Assembly (NCBI RefSeq): GCF_016907315.1
Contig: NZ_JAFBBS010000001.1
Coordinates: forward strand, 1,364,001-1,428,000
DNA: 64,000 bases
DNA from: Microbacterium esteraromaticum
GTDB taxonomy: Bacteria; Actinomycetota; Actinomycetes; Actinomycetales; Microbacteriaceae
Reading direction: 5' to 3'
Made by a program: the position numbers and the translations under genes. The notes beneath the pieces are model-generated. The model ran no database searches, had not been told where the DNA came from, and saw only the letters and a program-made list of their open reading frames with translations. Positions 26,397-35,604 of this stretch are shown piece after piece (the first letter of the stretch is position 1; each line of letters starts with the position of its first letter).

Positions 26397-28120
26397 GCGT
26401 CCACCCCCAGCTGCGACTCGACGATCTCTCGATACGTGGCGCTCGTGGCCAGCAGCTCGTCGTGCGTGCCGACACCCACGACCGCACCGTCGTCGAGCAC
26501 CACGATGCGGTCCGCATCGGTGATCGTCGAGACGCGCTGCGCGACGACGATCTTGGTGACGTCGGGCAGCTCTCTCCAGAGCGCCTGGCGCAGCCGGGCA
26601 TCCGTCGTCAGGTCGAGAGCCGAGAACGAGTCGTCGAAGATCAGGATGCGCGGCCGGTGCACGATCGCCCTGGCGATCGCGAGGCGCTGGCGCTGACCGC
26701 CCGAGACGTTCGTGCCGCCCTGAGCGATGCGCGACTCGAGCCGGTCGGGCATCGCCTCGACGAAGTCGCGACCCTGCGCGATCTCGAGGGCCGCCCACAG
26801 TTCGTCGTCGGTGGCGTCGGCGCGTCCGTAGCGGAGGTTGGATGCCACGGTGCCCGAGAAGAGGAAGGGACGCTGAGGCACCAGCCCGAGGTCCTGCCAG
26901 AGGGCGTCGAGATCGGCATCCCTCACGTCGACCCCGCCGACGCTCACCGAGCCGCCGGTCGCATCGAACAGGCGCGGGATCAGCGAGACCAGCGTGGTCT
27001 TGCCCGACCCGGTGGAGCCGATGATCGCCACCGTCTCGCCCGGCTTCGCGTCGAAGCTGATGTCGGAGAGCACGGGCACCTCGGCGCCCGGGTAGGTGAA
27101 CTCGACGTTGCGGAACGCGACGGCACCGGGCTCGGGGAACTCGGCGACGCCGTTCTCGGGGCGGCTCATCGTCGACTCGGCGTCGAGCACCTCGCCGACA
27201 CGCTCGGCCGAGACGGCGGCACGCGGGATCATCATCGCCATGAAGCTCGACATGATCACGCCCATCATGATCTGGCCGATGTACTGCATGAACGCGAAGA
27301 TCGTGCCGATCTCGGCGTTGCCCGCGTTGATCTCGACGCCACCGAACCACACGACCGCGACGATCGTGACGTTGAGCACGAGCATGAACAGCGGGAACAT
27401 CAGCACGAACAGCGAGCCGATGTTGCGACCGAGCACCATCAGGTCGGTGTTGACCTCGCGGAAGCGGCGCTCTTCGATGCGCTCGCGCACGAAGGCGCGC
27501 ACGACGCGCACACCCGTGAGCTGCTCGCGCATGATGCGGTTGACGTCGTCGAGCTTCGCCTGGTTGCGGCGGAACAGCGGCACCATGCGGCCGATGATCA
27601 GCACCGCGATGATCAGCAGCAGCGGCACCGAGACCGCGATCAGCCAGCTGAGGCCGACGTCGGTCTGGATGGCCTTGATGATGCCGCCGATCGCGAGCAG
27701 CGGGGCGGTGACGAACATCGTCGCGCCCATCATCGCGAGCATCTGCACCTGCTGCACGTCGTTCGTGTTGCGGGTGATCAGCGAGCCGGCGCCGAACTGC
27801 GACACCTCGCGCTCGGAGAAGCCGCTGACGCGCGAGAACACGTCGGCGCGCATGTCGCGCCCGGCGCTCATCGCCATCCTGGCGGCGAAGTAGGTGGCGA
27901 AGATGGAGGCGAGGATCTGGCCGAGGGAGACGAGCAGCATGAAGCCGCCGCGGCTCCAGATGTAGCCGATGTCGGCCTTCGCGACGCCGTTGTTGATGAT
28001 GTCGGCGTTGATCTCGGGCAGGTTGAGCGATGCCATGACGCTGGCGAACTGCAGCACGACGATCGTGACCAGCAGCGGCCAGTATCTCTTCAGATAGCGG
28101 ATGAGGAGTTTTCCGAGCAC
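26393..28120 (-). CDS. ABC exporter, fused permease-ATPase (first half-transporter)
   Basis: The GTG at 28120 has Shine-Dalgarno AAGGAAG nine bases upstream and gives 575 residues. Six membrane segments occupy about residues 10-310. The ATPase has Walker A GSTGSGKTTL, the signature VSGGQRQRL and Walker B ILIFDDSFSALD. In this Walker B the residue after the conserved Asp is Asp rather than Glu, as in the degenerate site of heterodimeric exporters. The partner gene follows with a 4-base overlap. This asymmetry supports a true heterodimer. Confidence 0.9.
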   Translation of the reverse strand: MLGKLLIRYLKRYWPLLVTIVVLQFASVMASLNLPEINADIINNGVAKADIGYIWSRGGFMLLVSLGQILASIFATYFAARMAMSAGRDMRADVFSRVSGFSEREVSQFGAGSLITRNTNDVQQVQMLAMMGATMFVTAPLLAIGGIIKAIQTDVGLSWLIAVSVPLLLIIAVLIIGRMVPLFRRNQAKLDDVNRIMREQLTGVRVVRAFVRERIEERRFREVNTDLMVLGRNIGSLFVLMFPLFMLVLNVTIVAVVWFGGVEINAGNAEIGTIFAFMQYIGQIMMGVIMSSFMAMMIPRAAVSAERVGEVLDAESTMSRPENGVAEFPEPGAVAFRNVEFTYPGAEVPVLSDISFDAKPGETVAIIGSTGSGKTTLVSLIPRLFDATGGSVSVGGVDVRDADLDALWQDLGLVPQRPFLFSGTVASNLRYGRADATDDELWAALEIAQGRDFVEAMPDRLESRIAQGGTNVSGGQRQRLAIARAIVHRPRILIFDDSFSALDLTTDARLRQALWRELPDVTKIVVAQRVSTITDADRIVVLDDGAVVGVGTHDELLATSATYREIVESQLGVDA

Positions 28121-28257
28121 AGGCGGACTTCCTTGTGAGAATTCGGAGGGCCGAAACGCGGCCATCAGACAGAGTGCCACGAAGCGCCGACATTCGTATC
28201 CCCCTCAAGGATGACCTTCGCTGTCAGCGGAAACAGGTGCTCGAGATGACCCCTGAA

Positions 28258-28263
28258 TAGACT
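28258..28263 (+). promoter_or_regulatory. Leaderless-type -10 box for GT4 gene
   Basis: TAGACT lies seven bases upstream of the ATG at 28271 and no Shine-Dalgarno is visible. Confidence 0.55.
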
Positions 28264-28270
28264 CGCTGTC

Positions 28271-29428
28271 ATGCCCTTCGAGAACGCCGCCCGCGTGCTG
28301 ATGGTGTGCGACTACTCGCTCAGATACCTCGGGGGCGCTCAGACCGCCTTCGTCCGACAGGCCGAGGCGCTCGCCGGCGAGGGCGCGAAGGTCGTCGTCC
28401 TGGCGCCGGACGCCGAAGCCCTGGCTGCAGAGGGCATCATCACGGTCTCCCCTCCCCGACGAGGCACGATCCCGGTGCTCGACCTCCCGCTGCTCGGCCG
28501 CGCACGAGATCTCGAGCCGCTGGTCGCCGCGACGATCCGCAGACACGGCATAGAAGCGGTCATCGTGCACTCCGAGTTCGCGCTCGCCGCCGCCGCGATA
28601 GATGTGGCGCGGCAGCTGGGCATCCCGTCGCTCCACACGGTGCACACGTTCTTCTGGCGTGCCCCTGCGGCGCTCGCGCTCTTCGCACCGGTCGTGTCCC
28701 GCGTGCACAGGGCACTCACCGGCATCCGGAGCGGCGGCCGCTTCACCGGCAGCCACCCGCTGAACAACGCCCTGCGCACCATGACCCTGCGGATCGCCGA
28801 ACGCGCTGACATCGTGCTGTCTCCGTCGAAGCATCAGGCCGTCGCGCTGCACGAGGCGGGAGCGGGGCGCGTCGAGGCGTTCTCGAACGTCGCCCAGCCG
28901 CTGCAGGTCGCCGCTGCGCCGGACGGCGGGCCGCTGCGCCTGCTATGGGTGGCGCGCTTCGCGCCCGAGAAGCGTCTCGATGTCGCGCTCGACGCCATGC
29001 GCCTCGTGGTCGAGCGGCTCGGCGAAGACCGCGTGCACCTCGACGTGGCCGGCGGCACGCACCGGCGACTGCCGGGGGTCACGTTCCACGGACCGGTTCC
29101 GGGTGAGCGCGTGGCCCAGCTGATGGATGCCGCGGATGCCGCGCTCATCACCTCGCTGGGCTTCGACAATCAGCCGATGGTCGCGCTCGAGGCGTTCGCG
29201 CACGGTCGCCCGGTGATCGTCAGCGACCCTGTGCTCGCGACGGAGTTCGGCGATGCCGCCCTCGGCACTCCGACACCGGATGCCGAAGGGCTCGCCGGCC
29301 TGATCATCCGGCTCGAGGCCGACCGCTCGCTGCTCGCCGCGCCGCGCGAGGGCGCTGTCGCCTATGCGAGCGAGCGCGTGGCATCGGCGCACGTCGCACG
29401 GCTGCTGGAGCTCGCCGCCTCGGTCTGA
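28271..29428 (+). CDS. Glycosyltransferase family 4-type protein
   Basis: The 385-residue protein has the two-Rossmann GT-B layout. The N-terminal half contains YLGGAQTAFVRQAEAL, and the C-terminal half has LLWVARFAPEKRLDVALDAM and a nucleotide-sugar binding region around SLGFDNQPMVALEAFAHGRPVIV. The Glu of the EX7E-like motif is partly retained. It has no membrane segment. It is transcribed alone, divergent from the ABC exporter pair. Donor and acceptor are unknown. Confidence 0.85.
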   Translation: MPFENAARVLMVCDYSLRYLGGAQTAFVRQAEALAGEGAKVVVLAPDAEALAAEGIITVSPPRRGTIPVLDLPLLGRARDLEPLVAATIRRHGIEAVIVHSEFALAAAAIDVARQLGIPSLHTVHTFFWRAPAALALFAPVVSRVHRALTGIRSGGRFTGSHPLNNALRTMTLRIAERADIVLSPSKHQAVALHEAGAGRVEAFSNVAQPLQVAAAPDGGPLRLLWVARFAPEKRLDVALDAMRLVVERLGEDRVHLDVAGGTHRRLPGVTFHGPVPGERVAQLMDAADAALITSLGFDNQPMVALEAFAHGRPVIVSDPVLATEFGDAALGTPTPDAEGLAGLIIRLEADRSLLAAPREGAVAYASERVASAHVARLLELAASV

Positions 29429-29456
29429 GCTACGCGCCTGCCGCCAGGCTCACGGC

Positions 29457-30515
29457 TCAGAACAGCGCCGGCTCCGGCACGTAGCTCCGCGCGGGCGCGC
29501 CCGGGTCGGCGGGCAGCTCAGCCACGGTGGCCGGCTGCCACTTCGGGTTGCGGTCCTTGTCGACCAGCTGCGCCCGGATGCCCTCGACGAGGTCCGGGTG
29601 GTGGTGACCGAACCACATCACGCGGCGGTACTCCCCCTCGAGCGCCTCGCGCACCCCGCTCATCGCGCGGGCCTCGCGCACCGCGTCGAGCGTGACGGCA
29701 AGACCGGTGGGGGCGAGCTCCTCGAGCGTGGCGAGGGCCGATGCGGCATCCGGGGCATCCGAATCCCGCAGCCGCTGCATGATCTCGCCCACCGTGTCTG
29801 CCGAGAACGCCTCGTCGATCCATCCCCGGGCAGCCGGCAGGGCCGAAGGCTCGGGCGTCTCGTCGAACAGCAGCGCCATCTCGTTCGGGGTGCCGGGGTC
29901 GGCGCGGGTCGCGAGCGCATCGCGCAGCCCGTGGAGGTTCTCGGAGGGCACGTAGTGATCCGCGAACCCCAGGTACAGGGCATCCGACGCGCTCATGCTC
30001 TGCCCGGTGAGGCCGAAGTACTCCCCCAGCCTGCCCGGTGCCCGCCCCAGCAGCCAGGTGCCGCCGACGTCGGGGGTGAAGCCGATGCGCGTCTCGGGCA
30101 TCGCCAGACGCGACCGCTCGGTCACGATGCGCACGGCGGCGTGACCGGCGAGGCCGATGCCGCCGCCCATCGTGATGCCGTCGGCGAAGACGACGACCGG
30201 CTTGGGGTACTCGGCGATCATCGCGTTCATGACGTACTCGGCGCGGAAGAAGTCGGCGATGTGCTCGGGGTGACCGCTGGTGATCGAGTCGTACAGCGCG
30301 CGCACGTCGCCTCCGGCGCACAGTCCACGGTCGCCAGCGCCGTCGATCAGCACGGTCTGCACGTCGGTGTCGTCGATCCATGCGGTGAGCGCCGCGGTGA
30401 TCTGCTCGATCATGCCGAGATCGAGAGCGTTGATCGCCCGCGGCCGGTTGAGCGTGATGCGTCCGAGCGAGCTCTCGGTGCGGGCGAGGACGGTGGCGGC
30501 TTCGGTGTCGATCAC
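29457..30515 (-). CDS. Enoyl-CoA hydratase/isomerase family, 3-hydroxyisobutyryl-CoA hydrolase-like
   Basis: The start chosen is the GTG at 30515 (352 residues) because TAGCCT lies seven bases upstream and the fold begins soon after. The crotonase core shows ITLNRPRAINALDLGM, the oxyanion segment GLCAGGDVRALY and TMGGGIGLAGHAAVR. The PETRIGFTPDVGGTWLLGR segment and length above 340 residues are typical of 3-hydroxyisobutyryl-CoA hydrolase rather than enoyl-CoA hydratase. The reaction would free 3-hydroxyisobutyrate during valine breakdown. No other valine genes are near. Confidence 0.86.
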   Translation of the reverse strand: MIDTEAATVLARTESSLGRITLNRPRAINALDLGMIEQITAALTAWIDDTDVQTVLIDGAGDRGLCAGGDVRALYDSITSGHPEHIADFFRAEYVMNAMIAEYPKPVVVFADGITMGGGIGLAGHAAVRIVTERSRLAMPETRIGFTPDVGGTWLLGRAPGRLGEYFGLTGQSMSASDALYLGFADHYVPSENLHGLRDALATRADPGTPNEMALLFDETPEPSALPAARGWIDEAFSADTVGEIMQRLRDSDAPDAASALATLEELAPTGLAVTLDAVREARAMSGVREALEGEYRRVMWFGHHHPDLVEGIRAQLVDKDRNPKWQPATVAELPADPGAPARSYVPEPALF

Positions 30516-30649
30516 GCCTGCCAGGCTACTCCGCTTCACGTTCTGCCCCCATTTGGGCACCATGATGGGCGCTTTCGGCAGGTGAAGCCACGGTTTCCGC
30601 GGATTTCCGAGAAGATGGGAGGAATTGTCCCGAAGACGAGAGGTCGACC

Positions 30650-33355
30650 ATGCCCGAAGGACAGGTGCTCGAGTTCAGCCAGGTCACGAAGCGCTTCGGC
30701 GCCGTGACCGCGGTTTCCGATCTCTCCGTGCGGGTCGAGCCGGGCGCTGTCACCGGCTTCCTCGGCCCGAACGGCGCCGGCAAGACGACCTCGCTTCGCA
30801 TCCTTCTCGGTCAGATTCGACCCACATCCGGCACCGCGACGATCGGCGGCGCGAGCTACTCCGATCTGCGCCACCCGCTGCGCACCGTCGGCGCCGTGCT
30901 CGAGGAGTCGGCCTACCGCCCGCGCCGCACCGCCAGCCGCCAGCTGCTGATCGCCGCGAAGGCGAACGGCATCCCGTCGGCCCGCGTCGACGAGGTGCTG
31001 CGCCTGGTCGGCCTGCAGGAAGACGCCGACACCCGTCTGGGCAGTTACTCGCTCGGCATGCGTCAGCGCCTCGCCGTCGCATGCGCCCTGCTGGGCGACC
31101 CGGGCGTGCTCGTGCTCGACGAGCCGGCGAACGGACTCGATCCCGAGGGCATCCGCTGGATGCGCCTGCTCATGCGCCGCCTCGCCGATGAGGGGCGCAC
31201 CGTGCTCGTCTCGTCGCATGTGCTGAGCGAGATCGAGCAGGTCGCAGACAACGTCGTCGTGCTCTCGAAGGGACGCGCCGTGCACGCGGGTCCTATCTCC
31301 GAACTCGCGGATGCCTCGGGCGGAGCCGTCGTGGTGGACGCCGAGAACCGCGCACCCCTGATCACCGCGCTCTCTGCCGCCAAGCTCGACTTCGATGTGC
31401 TGCGCTCGGGCGTCACCGTGCGCGATTCGGACTCCGCGACGGTCGGTGCGGTCGCCGCGGCGGCAGGTGTCGCCCTGACGATGCTGCAGCAGCGCGGGCC
31501 GAGCCTCGAGGAGGTCTTCCTCGATCTGGTCTACGGTCGACGCTCCGACAGCCCCCGGCTCGACACGTCAGCCAACCCGGTCGCACATGCCCCGCTGACG
31601 GCCCCTGCGATCGACGACGCGGGCGACGTCGCGCTGGTCGCCGGCGGCGTGCCGCTCGCCGGCGCCGCGGCCGTCGTGGCCGATGGCGGAATGGTCGCCG
31701 CCGCGGGCGTCGGATACGGCGCTGCGCCTCACGACGCTGCGGATGCTGCGGATGCTGCGGATGCTGCCGCGACCCCGGATTCGGCTGCCTCGGATGAGCC
31801 GCATGCCGCCGTCGGCGACGACGTGCAGGCCGAGAGCACCGACGAGCATGGCGATGCGGCCGCGACGGAAGGGCCCGGGGCTGGCGCCTCTGACGCCGAC
31901 GCCGGTGCCGATGCCGATGCCGATGCCGATGCCGATGCCGATGCCGATGGCGATGCCGATGCGATGTCGTCGGATGAGGCCCGTGCCGCTGAGCAGAGCG
32001 ATGACGATCTCGTCGACACCCTGACCGATGCCGCACCCGCGGAAGACGCCGACGAGGCCGATGACGCCGAGGGGAGCGACCAGCACGCTGAGGCGGATGC
32101 TGAGCCCGCCGACCTCACCGAGGGCGACATCGCCATCGCCGGCCTGTTCGGCGCCGCGGTTGAGGAGTCGGACGAGGACCGCGCCGACGCTCCGGACGAG
32201 CACGCGGAGCAGCAGCACGAGGGATCGACTGACGCGGTCGAGACGGCCGATCAGCACGGCGATGACGCGCACGCCGAGCAGGGCGAAGACGCGCAGGGCG
32301 ACGAGCACGCTGACGACGAGCAGGGTGACCGCGAGCGGGGCGATGAGGACCGCGATGACGCGGACGCTGACGAGGGTCGCGCCGACGAGGCGCGGACCGA
32401 CACCCAGCAGGGCGGCGCCGAGCAGGGCGACGACCTCGCGGCCGGCGAACAGCACGACGAGCACGCCGCCGACGCGCAGCACCAGGTTGAGCAGAGCCAC
32501 GCTGAGCACGGCGACGGCGCGCAGGGCCACGCTGAGCACGACGACGCCGAGCACACCGAGCAGGGCGACGCCGAGCAGGGCGACGACCTCGCGGCCGGCG
32601 AGCAGCACGACGAGCACGCCGCCGACGCGCACGCTGCGGGCGAGCACTCCCCCGAGGGCCACGACACGCAGCACGCCGATGAGCAGCAGCCGGCCCATGA
32701 GAACGACGCAGCGCCCGCGTCCCCCGAGCACGATGGCGCCGCCGACGAATCGCAGAGCCACGCGGAGCACGACGCCGAGCATGGCGACGCCGTCGCCGCG
32801 GAGCACGACGCACAGCACGACGACGACGACGCCGCGGAGCACGACGCACAGCACGACGACGCCGTCGCCGCGGAGCACGACGCGGCGGACGAGGAGTCGG
32901 CGGACGAGCATCCCGCAGCCGACGGCACTGATTCGAGCGCTGACGAGCCGTCCGACGAGACGCGCCCGCTGATCCTCCCGCTGGCGACCGAGGCCGTCAC
33001 CCTTCCGTCGGCCACCGTCGAGCCGACGTTCACCGAGCTGATCACGGGCATCCCGGCATCCGTCACCACCGAGGGTGCCGACGGCCCGACGGCGACGACC
33101 GAGGCGATCTCGATCGTGACTCCCGAACTCGCGCACGATGAGGACGAGGACGCGGTTGACGACGGTGACGACGACCCGCGACTCGCCGCGATGCGCACCT
33201 CGCTGTCGGCCGCGGCCAGCCGCTTCTTCGACGGACCCGCTCCCGACTACCCGTACAGCTCGCGCGCCGAGCGTCGTGAAGACGCCGCCGAGGCGTCGGC
33301 GAACGACGAGGGCGCCGCGCAGCACGACGACGGCGAGCGGGACGACCACAGCTGA
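30650..33355 (+). CDS. ABC-2 type ATPase fused to a 600-residue acidic, His-rich low-complexity tail
   Basis: The 901-residue protein has an N-terminal ABC ATPase with Walker A GPNGAGKT at 39-46, signature SLGMRQRL at 134-141, Walker B VLVLDEPANGLD at 153-164, H-loop H190 and the closing PSLEEVFLDLV typical of CcmA-type ATPases (to about 297). From about 300 to 780 the sequence is almost entirely Asp, Glu, Ala, His, Gln and Gly with internal repeats, then a Thr/Val/Pro segment. The end carries a less repetitive SAAASRFFDGPAPDYPYSS motif. The ATG has Shine-Dalgarno GAGAGG. No permease is adjacent on either side. The ATPase call is firm; the tail has no assigned role. Confidence 0.85.
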   Translation: MPEGQVLEFSQVTKRFGAVTAVSDLSVRVEPGAVTGFLGPNGAGKTTSLRILLGQIRPTSGTATIGGASYSDLRHPLRTVGAVLEESAYRPRRTASRQLLIAAKANGIPSARVDEVLRLVGLQEDADTRLGSYSLGMRQRLAVACALLGDPGVLVLDEPANGLDPEGIRWMRLLMRRLADEGRTVLVSSHVLSEIEQVADNVVVLSKGRAVHAGPISELADASGGAVVVDAENRAPLITALSAAKLDFDVLRSGVTVRDSDSATVGAVAAAAGVALTMLQQRGPSLEEVFLDLVYGRRSDSPRLDTSANPVAHAPLTAPAIDDAGDVALVAGGVPLAGAAAVVADGGMVAAAGVGYGAAPHDAADAADAADAAATPDSAASDEPHAAVGDDVQAESTDEHGDAAATEGPGAGASDADAGADADADADADADADGDADAMSSDEARAAEQSDDDLVDTLTDAAPAEDADEADDAEGSDQHAEADAEPADLTEGDIAIAGLFGAAVEESDEDRADAPDEHAEQQHEGSTDAVETADQHGDDAHAEQGEDAQGDEHADDEQGDRERGDEDRDDADADEGRADEARTDTQQGGAEQGDDLAAGEQHDEHAADAQHQVEQSHAEHGDGAQGHAEHDDAEHTEQGDAEQGDDLAAGEQHDEHAADAHAAGEHSPEGHDTQHADEQQPAHENDAAPASPEHDGAADESQSHAEHDAEHGDAVAAEHDAQHDDDDAAEHDAQHDDAVAAEHDAADEESADEHPAADGTDSSADEPSDETRPLILPLATEAVTLPSATVEPTFTELITGIPASVTTEGADGPTATTEAISIVTPELAHDEDEDAVDDGDDDPRLAAMRTSLSAAASRFFDGPAPDYPYSSRAERREDAAEASANDEGAAQHDDGERDDHS
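31910..31963 (+). repeat. GATGCC hexamer tandem array inside the ABC-tail gene
   Basis: Nine consecutive 6-bp units, the first six perfect GATGCC and three with one change or none, encode alternating Asp-Ala. Because the unit is six bases, gain or loss of copies keeps the reading frame. A shorter 9-bp array (GCGGATGCT type) precedes it around 31737-31766, and longer imperfect direct repeats follow at about 32418-32470 against 32571-32630. Confidence 0.85.
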
Positions 33356-33394
33356 GCACGGCGGCACTGGGCGCCGTGCTCGTCTCGCGACAGG

Positions 33395-33847
33395 TCAGAT
33401 GGTGCGCGGTCGCGGACGGATGACCGGACGCTGGCGCGACTTCTGCACCGGAACCGATCCGGTCGCGATGTCCACCACGTCTTCCGGCTGATCGGTCACC
33501 TCAAGACGCAGCGCCTGGGTGAGCGCCAGCCCGTGGCGGGTCGTGAGGATCAGCCGTTGGAACTGCGGATCGCCCTCGAGATCGATGACCACGCTCGGCT
33601 TGCGCCGGCGGATGAGCACGAAGTCGGTGGTCTCCGCGGCCTTCCACGTACCGGCGGCGAGAATGCCCGGGATGTGCGTGCCAGGGCCGGGCACGCCGCG
33701 CAGCCAGGTCCAGGCATCCTGAGTCAGCTGCACCTTGGTGATGTGATCGCGCTCGATGCGCACGTTCTCGCGATGGAAGGTCGACGCCCGCTCGATGGGC
33801 GAGAGCACGACCTCGAGCCGTGTCTGATCCAGCAGCAGGGTCACCAT
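33395..33847 (-). CDS. Uncharacterised conserved-looking protein
   Basis: I do not recognise a named family. The ATG at 33847 (150 residues) is chosen because CAGACT precedes it by six bases, the leaderless pattern. The protein is soluble, begins MVTLLLDQTRLEVVLSPIERAS, and alternates beta-like hydrophobic stretches (VVIDLEGDPQFQRLILTTRHG), which would suit a small beta-barrel such as a PH-like fold. The C-terminus is basic (SRQRPVIRPRPRTI). Upstream is a tandem repeat pair; downstream it converges with the ABC-tail gene. Function unknown. Confidence 0.7.
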   Translation of the reverse strand: MVTLLLDQTRLEVVLSPIERASTFHRENVRIERDHITKVQLTQDAWTWLRGVPGPGTHIPGILAAGTWKAAETTDFVLIRRRKPSVVIDLEGDPQFQRLILTTRHGLALTQALRLEVTDQPEDVVDIATGSVPVQKSRQRPVIRPRPRTI

Positions 33848-33931
33848 GCGTCCAGTCTGCCAGCGCGCACGGGCGACACGCGCATGACTTGCTGACAGGA
33901 CGGCAACGATCCTGTTGTGCCGAACCGCAAT

Positions 33932-34126
33932 CCGGCACGCGGGACGTCTCAGACCGAACGTCCGCACACCGGCGTGGCGCCCCACGACACGCCGCCGGAA
34001 CACTAGACGGTCCGAGACTCCCGACAGCGAACCCGGCACGCGGGACGTCTCAGACCGAACGTCCGCACACCGGCATGGCGCCCCACGACACGCCGCCGGA
34101 ACACTAGACGGTCCCAGACTCCCGAC
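33932..34126. repeat. Tandem pair of 94-bp palindromic repeats (GTCTCnGACC family)
   Basis: Two direct copies, 33932-34025 and 34033-34126, differ by two bases and are separated by 7 bp. Each has internal arms GTCTCAGACC and GGTCnGAGAC. Read on the minus strand the copies start GTCGGGAGTCTCGGACC, closely similar to the start of the 87-bp repeats near 61.7 and 62.5 kb. The pair lies just downstream of hemL; the 282-base gap holds nothing else recognisable apart from the promoter side of the next gene. Confidence 0.85.
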
Positions 34127-34129
34127 GGA

Positions 34130-35443
34130 TCAGGCGGATGCCGCGGCCGCAGCCGCCGCAGGCAGCGCCGCCTCGATGGCAGCGAGCTCGTCTTCGCCGT
34201 GCGCGGCCGTGAGGAACCACGCCTCGAAGACGCTCGGCGGCAGCGCCACGCCGTGCTCGCGCATCGAGTGGAAGAACGGCGCATACCGGAACGACTCCTG
34301 CGTCTGCGCGGTCGCATAGTCCTGCGGAGCCTCGGGGAGGAAGGCGACGCCGAACAGGTTGCCCGCCCTGGGCACGGAGTGCACGACTCCGGCATCCGTC
34401 AGCGCGGCGTCCAGCGCCACAGACAGGCGCTCGGCCGAGGCGTCGATCCGCGCGTACACCTCGGGCGTCGCGAGCCGCAGCGTTGCGATGCCGGCTGCGA
34501 CCGAGAGCGGGTTACCCGACAGGGTGCCCGCCTGGTACACGGGGCCGACCGGAGCCAGCATCTCCATGACCGCCGCGCTGCCGCCGAGGGCGGCGAGAGG
34601 CATGCCGCCGCCGATGACCTTGCCGAACGTGATGATGTCGGGAACGTACTGCTCGCCCGCCTGCTGCTGCAGGCCCCAGAACCCGGCGGGGTGCACGCGG
34701 AAGCCGGTGAGCACCTCGTCGAGGATCATCAGCGCGCCGTGCGCGTGCGCGGTGTCGGCGATGAGCTTGTTGAAGCCGGGCAGGGGCGCGACGACGCCCA
34801 TGTTCGCCGAGGCCGCCTCGACGATGACCGCGGCGATGCGCTCGCCATGCTCGGCGAAGACCGCGGCCAGGGCATCCGGGTCGTTGTAGTCGATGACCAG
34901 CGTCTGCGCGGCGATCGGCGCGGGCACTCCAGCCGAACCGGGCAGGGCGAGGGTGGCGACACCCGAGCCGGCGGCGGCGAGCAGGCCGTCGGAGTGGCCG
35001 TGGTAGTGCCCGGCGAACTTGACCAGCAGGTCGCGTCCTGTGGCGCCGCGAGCGAGCCGGATGGCGGTCATGGTCGCCTCGGTGCCCGTCGACACCAGGC
35101 GCACGCGCTCGACCGGGCGCACGTCGCCGTGCCGCACGCGATCGGCGATCAGCTGAGCCAGCTCGACCTCGCCCTCGGTGGGTGCGCCGAACGAGAGGCC
35201 GCGGGTCGCGGCATCCTGAACCGCCTGCACGACCTCGGGATGCGCATGGCCGAGCAGAGCCGGCCCCCATGACGCGACGAGGTCGAGGTACTCGTGACCG
35301 GCGGCGTCGGTCACACGGGCGCCGGTTGCGGATGCCAGGAACCGCGGCGTCCCCCCGACCGAGCCGTAGGCCCGCACGGGCGAGTTCACTCCGCCGGGGA
35401 TCACAGAGCGGGCGGTGTCGAACAGGGAGTCGTTGCGGTCCAT
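34130..35443 (-). CDS. hemL: Glutamate-1-semialdehyde 2,1-aminomutase
   Basis: The 437-residue PLP enzyme converts glutamate-1-semialdehyde to 5-aminolevulinate, the second step of C5 heme synthesis. The start [26 protein letters not shown] is diagnostic. The PLP Lys lies in [17 protein letters not shown], and the [13 protein letters not shown] segment holds the cofactor Asp. Length is normal. TAGGCT lies six bases before the ATG, so hemL probably has its own leaderless promoter besides read-through from hemB. It is the last heme gene on this strand. Confidence 0.96.
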   Translation of the reverse strand: MDRNDSLFDTARSVIPGGVNSPVRAYGSVGGTPRFLASATGARVTDAAGHEYLDLVASWGPALLGHAHPEVVQAVQDAATRGLSFGAPTEGEVELAQLIADRVRHGDVRPVERVRLVSTGTEATMTAIRLARGATGRDLLVKFAGHYHGHSDGLLAAAGSGVATLALPGSAGVPAPIAAQTLVIDYNDPDALAAVFAEHGERIAAVIVEAASANMGVVAPLPGFNKLIADTAHAHGALMILDEVLTGFRVHPAGFWGLQQQAGEQYVPDIITFGKVIGGGMPLAALGGSAAVMEMLAPVGPVYQAGTLSGNPLSVAAGIATLRLATPEVYARIDASAERLSVALDAALTDAGVVHSVPRAGNLFGVAFLPEAPQDYATAQTQESFRYAPFFHSMREHGVALPPSVFEAWFLTAAHGEDELAAIEAALPAAAAAAASA

Positions 35444-35449
35444 GCATCC

Positions 35450-35455
35450 AGCCTA
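35450..35455 (-). promoter_or_regulatory. Leaderless-type -10 box for hemL
   Basis: On the minus strand TAGGCT is placed six bases upstream of the hemL ATG (35443) with no Shine-Dalgarno between. Confidence 0.55.
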
Positions 35456-35470
35456 CGGATACCGGCTATG

Positions 35471-35604
35471 AGCGGCTCCTCAGCCACTGGGCGGCTTCGC
35501 TCGCCCTGTTTCGACTCGATCGGCTCCGCCGCTCGCACTCAACAACCGTTCTGGCGCTGACGCGCCTCAGCGGCTCCTCAACCACTGGGCGGCTTCGCTC
35601 GCCC
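35471..35604. repeat. Duplicated 36-bp hemB 3' end in the hemB-hemL gap
   Basis: The 36 bases at 35569-35604, which hold the last 11 sense codons of hemB and the first two bases of its stop triplet as read on the minus strand, recur at 35471-35506 with one mismatch. Between the copies lies a CGACTCGATCGGCTCC segment that resembles GTTTCGACTCG-type repeats common near genes in this bacterial group. The intergenic copy is not part of a longer plausible gene. Confidence 0.75.

Noticed and set aside
26397..28208. Extension of the second half-transporter to a 1357-residue protein
   Set aside because: The extension is the first half-transporter gene read in the wrong frame; the ATGA overlap at 26393-26396 marks the true start.
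31900..31963. CRISPR-like short repeats
   Set aside because: The units are 6 bp without spacers and lie in a coding frame; there are no cas genes.
31568..33367. 599-codon open frame on the minus strand opposite the ABC-tail gene
   Set aside because: It is an antisense shadow of a repetitive GC-rich gene; composition is Val/Leu/Arg-rich noise, with no start signal or domain. The plus strand has the ATPase domain in frame.
33848..34129. Small plus-strand frames in the tandem repeats
   Set aside because: They are generated by the duplicated 94-bp unit and have no ribosome site or conservation of codon pattern.
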